Assembly: GCA_017591395.1 (NCBI GenBank)
Contig: WEDG01000214.1
Coordinates: 62,001 to 126,000, forward strand
DNA from: Schistocephalus solidus
Lineage: Eukaryota; Platyhelminthes; Cestoda; Diphyllobothriidea; Diphyllobothriidae
Reading direction: 5' to 3'
Length of the DNA: 64,000 nucleotides
In this document: piece after piece, positions 46,771-58,968 of the stretch
How positions within the stretch are numbered: the stretch's first letter is position 1
Layout: each line of letters opens with the position of its first letter
Position numbers and translations under genes: made by a program
Notes under the pieces: generated by a model
Seen by the model: the letters and a program-made list of their open reading frames with translations, nothing else
What the model was told of the DNA's origin: nothing
Database searches by the model: none

Positions 46771-47422
46771 TGGTCCAGGGCGCTGGTGACTTTCGTGCCG
46801 CTCTTTTGGCCTTGACGGCGGCGATCTGGTTGGCCTCATAGATTGCTGCACCAGTCATCACGGATCTTCTCCATACCGGTCTATCCTGAGCGAGGTCCTC
46901 CCAGGCTGCCGGGTTGATTTTCAGTTGCTTCAGCGATTTCTTCAGTGTCCTTGTAGCGCCGTTTTTGACCTCCCTGTCGGCAAGCACCCGTAGCGACATC
47001 TCCGTAGAAACGTCATTTGGGTAGTCGCTCGTCGTCCATTCTTACCAGGTGGCGGCTCCATCGCAGTTGCACTTGCCTCAGTATAGCGTGGATGCTGAGG
47101 ATTTCAGTCCGCTCCAAGATTTCCGTGTCCGGGATCCTGTCTTGCCAGCTCAACTTCAGTATTCTGTGTAGGCAGCTAAGATGGAAGTGATTCAGCTTCC
47201 TGGCTTGGTTCGAGTAGACGGTCCAGGTTTCCGCTCCGTAAAGGAGTGTCGTCAAGACGACAACCTTCTACATCTTCAGTTTGGTGTTTATGTGAATACC
47301 GTGGCGATTCCACACGGAGGCCTGCGGCCGGTCGAAGGCCTGACTGGCTTTCGAGATCCGTTGGGCAACATCGTCATAGATTCTCCTGTTGCGTGACAGC
47401 GTGCTTCCTAAATAAGCGAAGG
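46770..47422 (-). pseudogene. LINE C-terminal region before the fingers
   Basis: Reads [99 protein letters not shown] and TLKKSLKQLKINPAAWEDLA. It is the post-polymerase domain characteristic of this LINE group. The segments occur in at least three frames. The same region of the full-length copy is at about 41130-41960. Confidence 0.8.
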
Positions 47423-47436
47423 TTACCTCACTGCAC
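47423..47436. repeat. Target-site duplication, right copy
   Basis: TTACCTCACTGCAC, identical to 45079-45092, next to the 5' truncation point of the LINE. Confidence 0.9.
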
Positions 47437-47439
47437 AAG

Positions 47440-49795
47440 GCATATGGCGTACTGATGATCAGTAACAACCGTGGAACAGCTGTCTGAATCTTGCCTGTTG
47501 CACTCTTATCAATATGCCTGTGTATTATACGTGACATGTGTCATTTGACAACGTTCGTTTATCGCCAGTAGCAAGCTGGCGGACGGATAGAATGGGATCG
47601 TGCGAGATCCTAACCACACCCGTGAGGGTCACGCGTTTTGTTAACTTCTAGATTTTTTATTCGGTTGATCTTTCTGCTTCCTTCCTTGATTTTATCCTCC
47701 GTGACAACATCAACAACAACAACAACAACAGATTAAGGTAGCGGGTGCACAAGGGCTGCAGTTGGTGCTTCACCGCATACATACCAAAATTTATAACTTT
47801 GGCGTTTGTCGCAGATGGTCGTGTTTGGTAGAACGATGGCTTGATCACCCGCATCTCAGTCATTAATGACTGTAATTTTATCGCTGGTGTAGGTTATTGG
47901 TGTGTCATTGATTAATTTGGTTCACGTATGCTGTCACTGGAGGCAGTCTCACTGCTCGAGATCATGCGTTGTCTAGACTTGTCGCCACTTCTACCAAACG
48001 ATATACGAACATTCAGTTCTCAGAATCATCACATAGGAAATTAAATCGTCTTGCAACTTTGTACTTTATAACTTATACTATAAGGGTTTTTAAAAAACTT
48101 TCCTTTCGTAATTTTTTCATATTTTCTCGTTATTATTTGTTTGGTCTTATGTGCGTAGCCTTAAAAGTGCTACTTTTTAAGTGCCCAACACGATACTGTG
48201 TGTCGAAATATTTTACAGGTGCCGATAAACCTTTCTTTGCATGCCGTTAGGAGAGCATGGACTGTTTTATAATAGATCAGGAGCACTAAATGTTTTACTG
48301 CCAAGTTTTATTAAGTTATTTCTTACCTAAGACATGAGACCCAGAAAGTTGTCGAAGAAGAGAAGGAAATTATGGTGACCCTCTTGACTTATATGTCAGC
48401 ACCATGCTCCTCGTCACTCGATCATATCAAAAACCCAGGCTAGGAAGGCGTGGGGCTCAAGCCTGGCTTCTAGCCCTTATATATTAAGGTAAACGCTCTG
48501 CTGTTCACTGTTCGAGAGGATTTTAGTGCGAATTTTCGAAACAGAACTATTATCTGTTTTCCCCTCCCCCAATCACAGAATCGGATAGGTCAGTGGACCT
48601 AACTTTCACGAGCAGAAGGGGAGCCTTCATGCATCACACGAAATATCATTACATCCGTACCAACTAAAACAGTACACTATTTAGTTGTTACTTTTTCCAT
48701 GGTAGAATTTGCATGTACACTTCGAATCGTGTTTTATATTTATACCTGTTATAGACTTGCATGTGTAACCACTTATAATTGAAAGCATACTTAAACCTCT
48801 CAGCTAGTGTTTTCCCGCTTTTGGCGCATAAAAAACGTGCCGCAGATTGGCGAGTCATGCCTCAACATTTCGACCTTGGACTTTCACACATTGTTATTTC
48901 ACACATCTTACTTCGGAATACGAGGCCTTCGACGCAGGTTTCTCGCGCGAGACCACCCGCTGGTGGCCAGATTGCTTCAGGCGTTGATTTTCGGTTGCAG
49001 TGGCGGTGGCTCAGACTTCAGGTCGAGTTGGGAAAACTATTTGCAATACCAGAGGCCAGGATTTCCTGCGGATGTAAAATTCCATGCAACCATGGCTGGT
49101 CTCTTCATTTACATTAAATCTCAGATTCTATACTATACTGAGTTATTCTATGACACCAAGTCCGTTGAGCCATTAATATACGACTGGATCTAAGATGAAC
49201 ACTGTTCTATCATTCCGGCTATGCACTCTGTAGGCTGGGCAGGCGTAGCAGTAACTGTGGCGTGCTTCGAAGTTTCTCCAACCTCGGTTTCCGAGCCAAA
49301 GCTTTGTTGCTGCTCGCTTTGTCCTTCTGCCGATTTCTGAATGGTTGCGGCTTAATCAATCGCATTCGTGTACGTTTGCGTCATTTGAGCAGGTTCGGCG
49401 GTGTGGTCATATGTTCGCTTAGTGTCCTTTGAACACGCCTCAACCAAATCCTTCTGCGTTTTAAGTCTCCCTACCAGTTCCCGGAGTATGTGTGAACCCA
49501 CATGTGACTTTTAACCTTGTTTTTTTCGGATAATTTTAGATATAATAAGCATGCTCGCTTTTCAAAGCGGCATGGAACTCTTCCTCTTCTCCTTCCATCA
49601 TCTCCTTGTGGCAATCTGTTTTTGCTTTCTCCTGGTGAGTTCCCTCTCGTAACTTGGTTGCCTTCCTTCTCCTTATTCCTAAAATGTAGCTCTTTCCGTG
49701 CTTCTTTGATATGTTTACTTATCATCCTCCCTATAATCACCTTAATATCCTTTAGACCTAAGGCTTTTATTTTTGTATTGTAAAGCTTTGTTTAA
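47440..49795. other. No assigned feature
   Basis: A CAA microsatellite lies at 47707-47730. The frame 48807-49193 ends in a stretch (ILYYTELFYDTKSVEPLIYDW) that faintly recalls an inner part of TLC-domain proteins, but no donor splice site follows it and I do not annotate it. Confidence 0.4.
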
Positions 49796-49925
49796 GGGAA
49801 GAGTGCGCTGGATTCAGTGCGAGTCTACTATCACTTAAAACTAATTTGCGCATAAATCACTGTCCCTGCACCACCCTTCTGTGAAGCATACGGTGGACAT
49901 CGTCGGACTACGGCGGTCGAACTGA
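49796..49925 (+). mobile_element. Short LINE tail
   Basis: Plus orientation: GGGAAGAGTGCG, ACTATCACTTAAAACTAATT, TGTCCCTGCACCACCCTTCT, GTGGACATCGTCGGACTACG, terminus GGTCGAACTG at 49925. Only about 130 bp of the 3' end were inserted. Confidence 0.8.
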
Positions 49926-50330
49926 AGAGAGAAAAGACTATTGCAATCTTTTGCTTGTTGTTTTGTGACTACTGTCAGTTGTTTTTCTGAAGACCATTTA
50001 AACGGTCCCCTCTCGCATTCGCGTTGGATTTATAGAGGGCTTTCAGTGTGTGCTTGTTGCCTTCGTCTCTGCGCAGAAAATGGCGGGCTTTTGAAATTGA
50101 GCCGCCATCTTTTCTGCTCCCCATTCGCATTTGAATCCTCTCATATAATTTTAACCATATTTGTTTATTTGAACAACAAAAATGAGGTCATCAGCGCACG
50201 ACGCTAGCAACATTTTGAAGGAAGTCCAAATTGATCGATATTTTTAAGGCGCATTCAAGGACGATGCTTCACTGTGAATGGAGGACTTTTTTGCTGAAAT
50301 TTTTGGAATTTTACTTTCAAAATAAAGCGT

Positions 50331-50347
50331 AGCTCTCTCTCTCTCTC
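50331..50347. repeat. (CT)n microsatellite
   Basis: A short uninterrupted CT run. Simple sequence. Confidence 0.85.
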
Positions 50348-50544
50348 ACCACTGTCAGATGCCTTAGTACAGTCGATTACATTTTTTTATGATTAAATTA
50401 CCTATTAACCTTAGGTAGACTGGGAAATGTAGGGTGCTCATACGGCCCTTGGAGTCAATTTGTTCCCCCCTTTATTTGTGTCGTCCGCTCTTTCAATCAT
50501 ATCAGCCAGTGCATCCGATCCCGATTCTGGTCTTACCGACTCTC

Positions 50545-50678
50545 TCTCTTGACACCAGGCCTAAATTGGTGAGCGAGGAGATAATGCAGCGCGAGTCTGC
50601 CATCACTCGCACGTTACCGTCCCTGTGTCCGCCTAGCTGCGGGGCACACAGTGAACATCGCCCTTCGTGACGGTCAAG
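50545..50678 (+). mobile_element. Short, diverged LINE tail
   Basis: Plus orientation: CTCTTGACACCAG, GCGCGAGTCTGCCATCACT, GTTACCGTCCCTG, GTGAACATCGCCCTTCGTGA, CGGTCAAG. It corresponds to the same 3' end as 49796-49925 but is more diverged and lies only 620 bp away in the same orientation. Confidence 0.6.
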
Positions 50679-50679
50679 A

Positions 50680-53600
50680 TGTTATCTCTAAATATATACA
50701 ATTCAGACGCATTGTCCACAGCCCTACTTTGCTTTCACCTATATATTCCGTCTCAGTTTCTTTGTCCTTACTTTAAGCACTGATTGCGATAAAACCATCG
50801 AATTTCCTGGGAAGTTCGGAAACACGAACCTCTGAGTGAATGAGAATAAGGCCCCAGGGTGATCATCTGAAACAAGGTTCTCTAGGACAAGTATCTTTAC
50901 TGTTTTTTTACCTTTATGATAGCTGGGACTCCTCTCCACTGCCAAGAAGCTGAACTGCACCGCAAACCCAAACGGGGCTTTAAATGACTTCCTTACGATC
51001 ATGCTTGCTCCCGACTTGTCTTTTACGCTACCTTACTAGCACGATAGTGGCAGTGGTGATTTTCTTGCATTATCAGTTGGCATGGACTGTTGAACGTATT
51101 GGGTGAAGACTGTTCGGTCCAATAGCTCACCGGGCGAGATGCTTGTCAGGTCAACTTCATCTTGGTAGGCCTGCCTCTGCCATCCTATTCTGTTCTCTGG
51201 TGGTGGGGTGGGAGCCGAAGGACGGAAAATGTACCAGATGAGTCGACTGGCACCGGGAAACCTCACTTTCGAGTTGATTCCTTCAGTCGAATCGCACATA
51301 ACTGCTCACGGCCTTCCCAAGCGTGGCCAGTTTAGAATGAGGCGGCCGGAAGACCGCATTATTCACACGCTGCAGGCGTGTTAATCGGCCATCCGGTTGA
51401 TCAGCCAACCGCATGGGTTTCATCGCTTTTGGCCAACGCGATTTTGCGGGCAAGTCACCGTCGTACCACTCGGGAAGCCACGAGCAATCGAGCCAACGGA
51501 ATCGTAAGTCCCCCGGAGCGATGGGGGACGGGGAAATATTTTAACTACTATGCGAGTTTTTCTCATAGCCAATCTGGGAGATTGCTGGTAGCCTCAGTTG
51601 TTTGAAACTTCAGAGATATCTTTTTTATCATGGGAAAGTTAAGTTTGGTAGTGTATGTTACTTACGTGTACTAAAATAGGACTCTGTTCTCTCCGGGAGC
51701 AAAGTTTGTTAAGATACAAAATAGGAGCCCGGTGTTTATCGTGGCGAGGCCTTTCATACACAGCGTGATACCTAACAGATGCAAAATGCCAAAATTTAGG
51801 AAAGATTGATAATTACTCACAAACCGGCATCAATGCATGAACCAAGGCTTGGAAATATTAATTAACAACCTCAGGAGAATTTAAAACTTAAAGGAAATGT
51901 GACAAGTAATATGATTTTGTTGTGGAATACTAACTTTTCGAAAAACGTGGCAGGTTCTGAAAGCTTGAAAAGTCCCTGTGAATTTGATGAATAAATTTAA
52001 ATAAAACTGTCAGGTGATAGCGTAAGCATACCATTTTGTGGATATTAAGAGAACTATTATTTTGTCAAGTTTCTTTATCCATATTTCTAGTATTAGATTA
52101 CGATTAGTTTCAGATCCTTGAAATACCGGGATTTCAAACACATGTTTGAGTATATCCCGCAAGATGACCGCAGCAATCAACAACCGCGCTAAATCAATAT
52201 TTCGGTCGACTGAGTTCTTATCAGAAGTCCCGGACCCTAACGAAATTGAACTCTTGCGCCGTGTAGAAGTTGTGAGTAGCAACCTATGAATATTCGTCAC
52301 TGCACCACACACCCATCTTGTGTCCGTGTACGCGTGATCCTAGTTTTCATTCGGTCTGCTCTTGTCCTTACAAGAACAGTTTGGGCTCAAGCGGCGATAA
52401 ACTAGACTGCTCGCTGAGCTTTACTCAATCCTTAATCTTCACGACCCGGCCGTGCATAATAGCTTTGGGCTTAAGTGCAAGACCGCCGCCTTATCTTACA
52501 ACAATCATCGGTACTCCCCCTGCAAACAGAATACATCAGTTAGTGCGGCTCCTGTGTATCAATATTTTTTTCCGTTTGCAGCCTACAAGTCCTTAACGTG
52601 TGACTCCATTGGTAGAGCGCTTGACTCGGGTGCTATTTGGCAGACTTTCGCTGGATGGAATATTACAGTAGCTTACCGATCTCGTGAAATGTTAACCGAA
52701 TTTCTGAAGTGTGTTTTTGATTAGGAAAGAGCATTTCAGTGGAATTGTGATATCAATCATCTTGCGGTGATATTTCTTTTTCGTGATATTTCGGACAGGC
52801 CAGGGTGTCGCTTTTTGGATGCACGTCCTTTCGGCCGCCCGCGAAACCCGCACTTAAGTAGCATGCATTTTTTCTATTGCTTTTTGATGTCCTTGTAAAT
52901 TCAAACATATTTTATAGATAACATACCCAAAGTATCCCTTTTTAATAATTTTATCACCAATCACATCTTAAAATTTATATTCGAAAAAGATTTTTTTCCT
53001 GGTTTTAAAAAAGTTTCAAGTCATGAGATTTTTTAAGACTGTATGATTTACATTCAAATAGCATCCTATCCCTCCGTTTAATAATGCCCCTAATGAACTC
53101 TACAATATGTTTCGCATCCATTGCACATTTTATTGAATACTACATGGTATCTTCTTAATGGCATACAGAAATTCATGATTTTCCATAAACGAATCACATA
53201 CAACATGTAAGTTGAAAACCCTAAACTCGAATACAACGGCTGATGGGGTTCAAATATATTCGAGCATTGGAAAACTTTTTTTAAAACCTAGCAGTATTTT
53301 ACCTTTTAGTATAAACTTAAAAAGACGTGATTTGCTACCAAATGAGCGCAAAGGAGACATTGAAAATCCATAGCAAAAAAGGCTTAGTAACTAAATAGTC
53401 GTTTTTACCTAGCAGGAATTTTGCGGGTGGCCAAAAAAAACATGCATTCAAAAGCCGGTATCTTGGCGTGTTCGAACTGTCTTGGCATTGGGCTTAGAAA
53501 TAATCATTATTACAACCCTGATTAAATAATCCTTCCTAGTTGGAAAACTTATTTCAGACTTTTGGTTAAAATTTCATTAGATCGCTCACTAACTGTGTAT

Positions 53601-56110
53601 CTATCCGGTCTGGGGCTGCGATAAAACTGACATATAAACGAACGCTGGCTACCCCAGCCTCTTTTGGCTTTGTCTTTAGCAGGTCTCGAGTTTTATGTTG
53701 TTTTCTAATAATTTTTGGACCCAGGCACCACTCACTGTCATGTGGTTTCGTCTGCTACTGTAACATCTTTGACATCGTTTGGGTATCCTCTACTTTTTAA
53801 GGGGATATCCTAAGACACCTTTTTTCTGATTAGGGTTCTATATTGCTCCTTTAGAAGACATTTCACCCCTTAAAGCTGAATGTTTCGTTTACCTAGACGT
53901 GCGGATCTTTAACACTGGAAAAATATTATGGTTGGTATGCCTTCAAAAAGCGCAAACCACCCATATTCCAGAATTATCTTTTATATATCTCATGAAAACG
54001 GTTTTGTGAGTAAACTCTTGATCCGCAAGCACAACATTGAGGGCGTCTTCGTCCAAACTGATTTCACTACTTGTTCCCCGCAGATTACACATTTCAGGTT
54101 TCCTGAGCAGATCTCGCTGATTTCGTGCTATTGGTAGGGTTTAGCTGTCGGACTGAATATATTTATCCTCATTGGCAGACTTATCGCGTCGGTGTCCTGT
54201 TTGGCCTCATGCGGCTCACCAGTGAAATATCGACGCCTTTTCTTAACCAGCGGTGAGTATATCCTGTTATTAGTCTTTTCTTTGGCTCACTAACCTCGTT
54301 CCTCGTACTGATTCCCCCCCCCCATCGCTTCCTTCGTCTACTTTTAATGACAATTTGTCGCACCAACTTGCCTGTATCTCGTTTTCAAGTTCAATGTTTT
54401 CACTGGTCGACAGTCTTTTCCATTACGCCCAGAGGCAGCATTTGTAGGCTTGATAGCTGCGAACCTGACTTCAAACTCCCGATCTAAATCTACACTCTCA
54501 CCTACTCACAGAGTAGTGAGTGTACTGGAGATGAATGCGTATCATGAGCAGCAGTGACTTCATTTTGGCGGTGTCTTGAAACAGTGTTCGTGGTGGTATC
54601 CACTCATCTGCCTGGCAGGACGCCTTTTTCACCTACTCAACGATAGTTTCTGCTTTTCCATCTTTCAGCCCACATCCTTGTTTCGGCACCACGCTAGCCG
54701 TTTTCGATCACGATCATTAATATTCACTTGGACAGGCCGTCTTTCTGTATGCATATGGCGTGGTCTGTCAGCTGATGTTAGGAAGGCTACTCGGACTTTT
54801 AACCGCATGTACCGTTTATGTGTTGAGTAGGCGTTAGCCGAAATTACTATGTCTACTACAGGCTTGTACCATTTTTTGTGTACGCTTTGAGTTAGTGGAG
54901 TTTGATTTCTTGACCCGTACCAGTGCGTTGTAAATTTCTTTCTTCCCTTTCAATCTGACACTTTCCTCGGTGACGAGGGCAAAGTCTGGCCGCTGCTTCA
55001 CCGGTCACTGTGTTGTTATGTTGACGTCGCCGCCACCGCCGAGCCAACAAAAATGCTCACTGCTTCTGGCACTGTCGGCTGTTTCTGGACACGCTGTTCT
55101 GCGTCTTCTTGGTCGGAAAAAATCATTATTGCTGGGTATTTTATTGCTTCCGTGTCTCTGCTGGCAAATTAAACGTTTTGCGGTTAGTTTAGTGACTGCA
55201 ATTTGAGGTATCTGTGGTACGATGAAGGCGGACGCGCGATTCCTCGGTAGCCTATTTTGTAGGGGTGAATTCATAAGGGTAATTGACCGCAAAAACATTG
55301 GATGATCTCCAGGGGGGCTGTTATAAACGCCAAACGAAGCTCTCCGCTGATTTCAGATGCCTTCATTAGAAATGTAGGGCCCTGTGCACAAAGTTACCGG
55401 TTCTGTGTCGTGTGGCGGAGCCTGGAAATTTGAGGGAATGGGTTAAAGTGTTAAGTGGGAATTGATACCAAGGGAACGATTTATACAGAAACACCAGCGA
55501 TTGAGGCTTTACGTCTTACCCAGCACTCTTCTCAAGCTGAGTGGTTGAATGGCTTCCTCAGCGCTCTGTCCTCACCGCCTGCCTGAGTTCCAAGGCAAAA
55601 CGGTATCGTCTACCTTTTATCCTGTCGTTGAGATATATGGGTACACACCGTGCAAGTGGTAAGGATGAGATTTGGAAAATGCTCATTGATCAAATGACCC
55701 GGGTTCAACTCCTAGGTCTTCCCAGCTTCGACCTTGGGTCCCCGTCTTGCCTGTATTTTCCCGTAACACTTCCCTAGTTTCAACTTCGCCGAAATTGACT
55801 GTTCTTAAGGTATTTATCACTGGTCCCGTTTTTAACTGAGTCTGCTCATAAAGTAAGCTTTTAGTTGGCAGGGTTGAGCTCAGGTTAGGGATCTCAACCG
55901 AGGTCTGCGATCGAAGATAAATGCGCACATATTTACGCATACGAGCCTGTGCGCTACACAAGCTATGGCAGCACGCGCTTAACGTACTGAAATTCTAACA
56001 ACCTAAAGCGACAATGCATCGTAATTCGTTTGTGGCAGGTTTTAGAGGGGGCACAAAGTATCCATCTCCCCTGCGTGTTCATGCACCCGTCTCTCTCATT
56101 CTTTCCTTTT
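50680..56110. other. Probable intron or intergenic sequence upstream of the TLC exon
   Basis: Contains the AT-rich repeat at 52940-53370. No upstream TLC exon could be recognised, although the gene at 56113 must continue to the left on the plus strand, so large introns are likely. Around 55700-55960 a CCGGGTTCAACTCC element resembles a B-box but lacks a properly spaced A-box. Confidence 0.45.
52940..53370 (+). repeat. Diverged AT-rich interspersed repeat, copy 2
   Basis: Aligns with 1220-1640 in the same orientation (landmarks given there). Non-coding, with no terminal repeats seen. Confidence 0.55.
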
Positions 56111-56112
56111 AG

Positions 56113-56566
56113 GTGGTTCACCAAGATAATCGGTGGCGATGGAGCCCAGTATAGGGTGGCAACAATCACTCTTTTCTTCTCTTCCACCTTCTTCCTCGGT
56201 CGATATGTCCTTGCCTTCCCCTACTGGTATGTGTTTGTGAGCAACTTCAACACGCCACCTCACCTCCAGATTGCTCATGGGCTGCCCCGTTCAGTGGGTT
56301 TCTTTATCTGCCTGCCGGCCTTGCTAGATTGCCTCAACATTGTCTGGGGTTTTCCCGTCTTCGCAATCACCAAGAAGGCTCTGCGAACCCTCCACTTCCT
56401 TCCTGCCCAGACGAAGGAGAAGGTAGATGATGAACAGCGGCAGCAACAGCAGCAGCAGAATGGGACTGTCGTCGACTCTGATTCTCGCAATGAAACACCC
56501 TGCCATGACCACTGTAACGGTACCTCTAACGGATCAGTTCCTCGTGCGTACACGAGTGAACATTAA
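56113..56566 (+). CDS. TLC-domain membrane protein, terminal exon (TLCD4-like)
   Basis: A pyrimidine tract ending CCTTTTAG (AG at 56111-56112) gives a 3' splice site. The exon then reads WFTKIIGGDGAQYRVATITL, two hydrophobic segments (FFSSTFFLGRYVLAFPYWYV; VGFFICLPALLDCLNIVWGF), the cytosolic TKKALRTLHFLPAQTK, a glutamine run and stop TAA at 56564-56566. RWF...N/T...F-VR and the LN..W...K..L pattern are those of the last two transmembrane helices of TRAM-LAG1-CLN8 proteins, most like TLCD4 (TMEM56). Such proteins sit in the ER or other membranes. TLC members act in lipid synthesis or transport, but the TLCD4 role is not settled. The exon starts in phase 2, and upstream exons were not found. 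The poly-Gln/acidic tail (CAG/CAA repeats near 56438-56460) is an odd C-terminus. Confidence 0.7.
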
Positions 56567-56569
56567 AGT

Positions 56570-57865
56570 ATATGACTCATCTTATCTCCACCAACTTCAC
56601 TCCTCGCCTCCTGCAGGCAAAAACAGAAAAACGGCACGACAAGTTGCCGACTCCTCTCTCTTTTTTATTTTCATGAGCTTGATCTCGCGTTTCTGTTTGT
56701 CTACGTATCTTTTTTCTTTGGTCTCCCTGACTGAGGAGCCTGTAACCAGCAGGGTCGGTATAGGAAATTTATGATTATAGAGACGGAAGAGACTTTAGGG
56801 CTATTTATTTTTCCAGTCTGATGGTGCCACACCCTTGTCTTTCTCCCTTCCTCGGTACGAGTCGCTTGTGTTGTCGGCTTGCTCACAACTTCCCTACACT
56901 GTCCAGGATGGTTATACGGTAATACCTCAAACATTCAGGCGATGTTCGGTTCCAGAAACCTTCGTAAATCATGAGGAATCCCTAATGTTGACTACGAGTC
57001 ACTAAAAATGTTTATTGATAGTTTGTGCCTAAAATTTGACTCAAATCATGCTTCCAGGGCACTTTAATTTCATTTAAAATGAAATAACCTATGAAAAACC
57101 CTAGTCGCGGCCTCTCCCTTAGAAACGATCTGAGCGGCTTTCGAAGACTACCTTTCTGTCGGCCTCACTCGAATAGGTTGTACGATCCTAAAGAAAAAAA
57201 CCTGTGACTCCCTGTAACCGACTCCAAAAGCAGCCAAATGTTTAGTCCAGTCAGCATGGCCTTCTTGAAGGAGGACCCTCTATCCCATAACCCCCGACTA
57301 GGATGGAGATTCATGAAAGGAGTCTCGGTCAGTAAGAGTATGTTGACGCCGTTCCACCTTGCCTTTGTAAGGCATTCGGTGCTGTTGATTACCGCCTGTT
57401 GTTGGGACAACCTGTGTTCTATTGTTTGGTGAAGAACGAGACACGATCAATGGAACAAGAGCTTCATTAGCCTGACATTTCTGATTCTCGCTCGAATCCA
57501 TCATCACAGACAGAGTCGGCTGAGGGTATTGGATGGTCCAGGTTTTGCAGCATTTATTGGATATAATTGCTAGGTCACTACGCTGCTATCAACATTGGGA
57601 GTTCCCGAGTGCATCGCAGGTAGTTGCCGGTGGTGTGATAGTTGTCTGACCGGTAAGGTGTTACTGCATGCGGTTGCCATATTGCTGTGTGCCAGCGTGG
57701 ATATCAAGGTTATCGGCTCTCACGCTAATCGTACTTGGCTGCATGCGATGATGGTCGCAGTCGAAATGCTAACCGGATTTCGTCCTCCTTGTGAGCTCTT
57801 GGGCAATTTGGCTCGCTTCTATTAACAGTAAAAGGCGAAAGATTTATCCGCAATTGAGGAGATGC
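56570..57865. other. Downstream flank of TLC exon; no other gene
   Basis: Includes the presumed 3' UTR of the TLC gene (an ATTAAA overlaps the stop codon region at 56562) and repeat copy 56925-57090. Frames at 57165-57507 on both strands carry no motif I know. Confidence 0.4.
56925..57090 (+). repeat. Direct repeat D, copy 1
   Basis: Aligns with 58266-58420: CCTCAAACATTC/CCTCGGACATTC, GGTTCCAGAA, AATGTT, GAGTCACTAA, CCTAAA, CAAATCATGCTTCCA/CAAATCATTCCTTTC. It resembles the 3' end of an unidentified mobile element. About 150 bp, non-coding. Confidence 0.65.
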
Positions 57866-57869
57866 CAGA

Positions 57870-58246
57870 TGCCCCCTAAGCGGCCAGCGTGGTAGATGCG
57901 CTGGGGCCAACTCAGGGTGCGGCAGGCGTTATTATTCTGAGACGCAGTCCCATAACAAATTTCGAGCATGGGGTAGTTCGCGTGTCCAACATGGGTGAGC
58001 GTAAGTGCAGGCTTGTGCCGCACCCCGCTCTCCCACTCCGTGGGAGATGCTTCATCTGCGCCCGACCCCGCCTCCGATCTTCTTGACTATGTCTTCAAAC
58101 CGGGCACAGGCGTGTAAGGGAAGAGAGTGCGGTAGATGCAGTGCAAATCTACTATCACTTAAAACTAATTTGCGCACAAGTTACCGTCCCTGCACCGCCC
58201 TTCTGTGGAGCATACAGTGGACATCGTCGGACTACGACGTTTGAAC
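57870..58246 (+). mobile_element. 5'-truncated LINE tail, subfamily B
   Basis: Plus orientation. Begins with the subfamily B GTGGTAGATGCGCTGG and CAGGCGTTATT segments, continues with CCCGCCTCCGATCTTCTTGAC, GAGAGTGCGGTAGATGCAG, CACTTAAAACTAATTTGCGC and ends GACTACGACGTTTGAACTG at 58246. Repeat D copy 2 follows after 20 bp. Confidence 0.75.
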
Positions 58247-58265
58247 TGACATACTAACAGTAGTG

Positions 58266-58420
58266 CCTCGGACATTCGCGCGAAGTTAGGTTCCAGAATC
58301 CGTCGCGAATCAGGGAAAATCACAAATGTTTTTAAGAGTCACTAATAATTCTTATTTCTAGAGTTTATACCCTAAATGTAACCCAAATCATTCCTTTCAA
58401 TGACTTGGATCTTATTTGAA
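58266..58420 (+). repeat. Direct repeat D, copy 2
   Basis: See copy 1 at 56925-57090. The two copies flank the LINE tail at 57870-58246, 1.34 kb apart in the same orientation. Confidence 0.65.
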
Positions 58421-58968
58421 AGTTAGCTTTATAGATTACATTTCAGAAAAAAAATATTTTTTACATCAAGATGTAGTACAGAATCGTCTAATGGGTATTT
58501 GTCACAAGCACATCTTCACTACGGTATACTAGTTTTACCACTAAACTAATTGATGGTTTGTTGTTTTTTGTACTCCCAGTAAATTATAGCAACGAATAGG
58601 GCTGTAAACGTGATATCTGATATTTACTTTTCTTCGTCACGAAGGTCACTGAACTAATGTGACGAAGATACAATTCAGTAAAAAAAGAAGGAAAACCTGT
58701 ACTTACTGTACGGAGGGAATTAAGTTTTTCAATCAACTTAAGATAATGTAAAGAAGTACCGAGCAATTATATATATGGCACAGCTGTTATACCGTACTTC
58801 CGACAGAGGTACTAGCTAAAAGCCTACACACGTGTTTCGCCGATGTTTCTGCTGCTGTGTGACGTAGCAACGAGGGGTTCGGCTCCTCAGTTGGTCCCCC
58901 AGCGTTCTCTGTGCGGTTTCTGGTATATGGGCTCCAGAGAATAATCGAGGAAATAATATATATATACA

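Larger units (their letters stand above)
45093..47422 (-). mobile_element. 5'-truncated zinc-finger LINE with target duplication
   Basis: A 2.33-kb minus-strand insertion. It begins inside the RT C-terminal region (TFAYLGSTLSRN, near 47420), runs through the zinc fingers and ends with the 3' UTR terminus CGGTCGAACTGTC. It is flanked by identical 14-bp direct repeats (45079-45092 and 47423-47436). Truncation at the 5' end, an intact 3' end and a target duplication are the hallmarks of target-primed reverse transcription. The perfect duplication suggests it is younger than the other copies, although its reading frame already has several shifts. Confidence 0.9.

Noticed and set aside
48807..49193. 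Possible upstream exon of the TLC gene
   Set aside because: Similarity is faint, and no GT donor follows the candidate segment before the stop codon.
55683..55961. B-box-like GGGTTCAACTCC with an A-box-like GCTGAGTGGTTGAATGGC about 160 bp upstream
   Set aside because: The spacing is far too long for a tRNA or tRNA-derived promoter.
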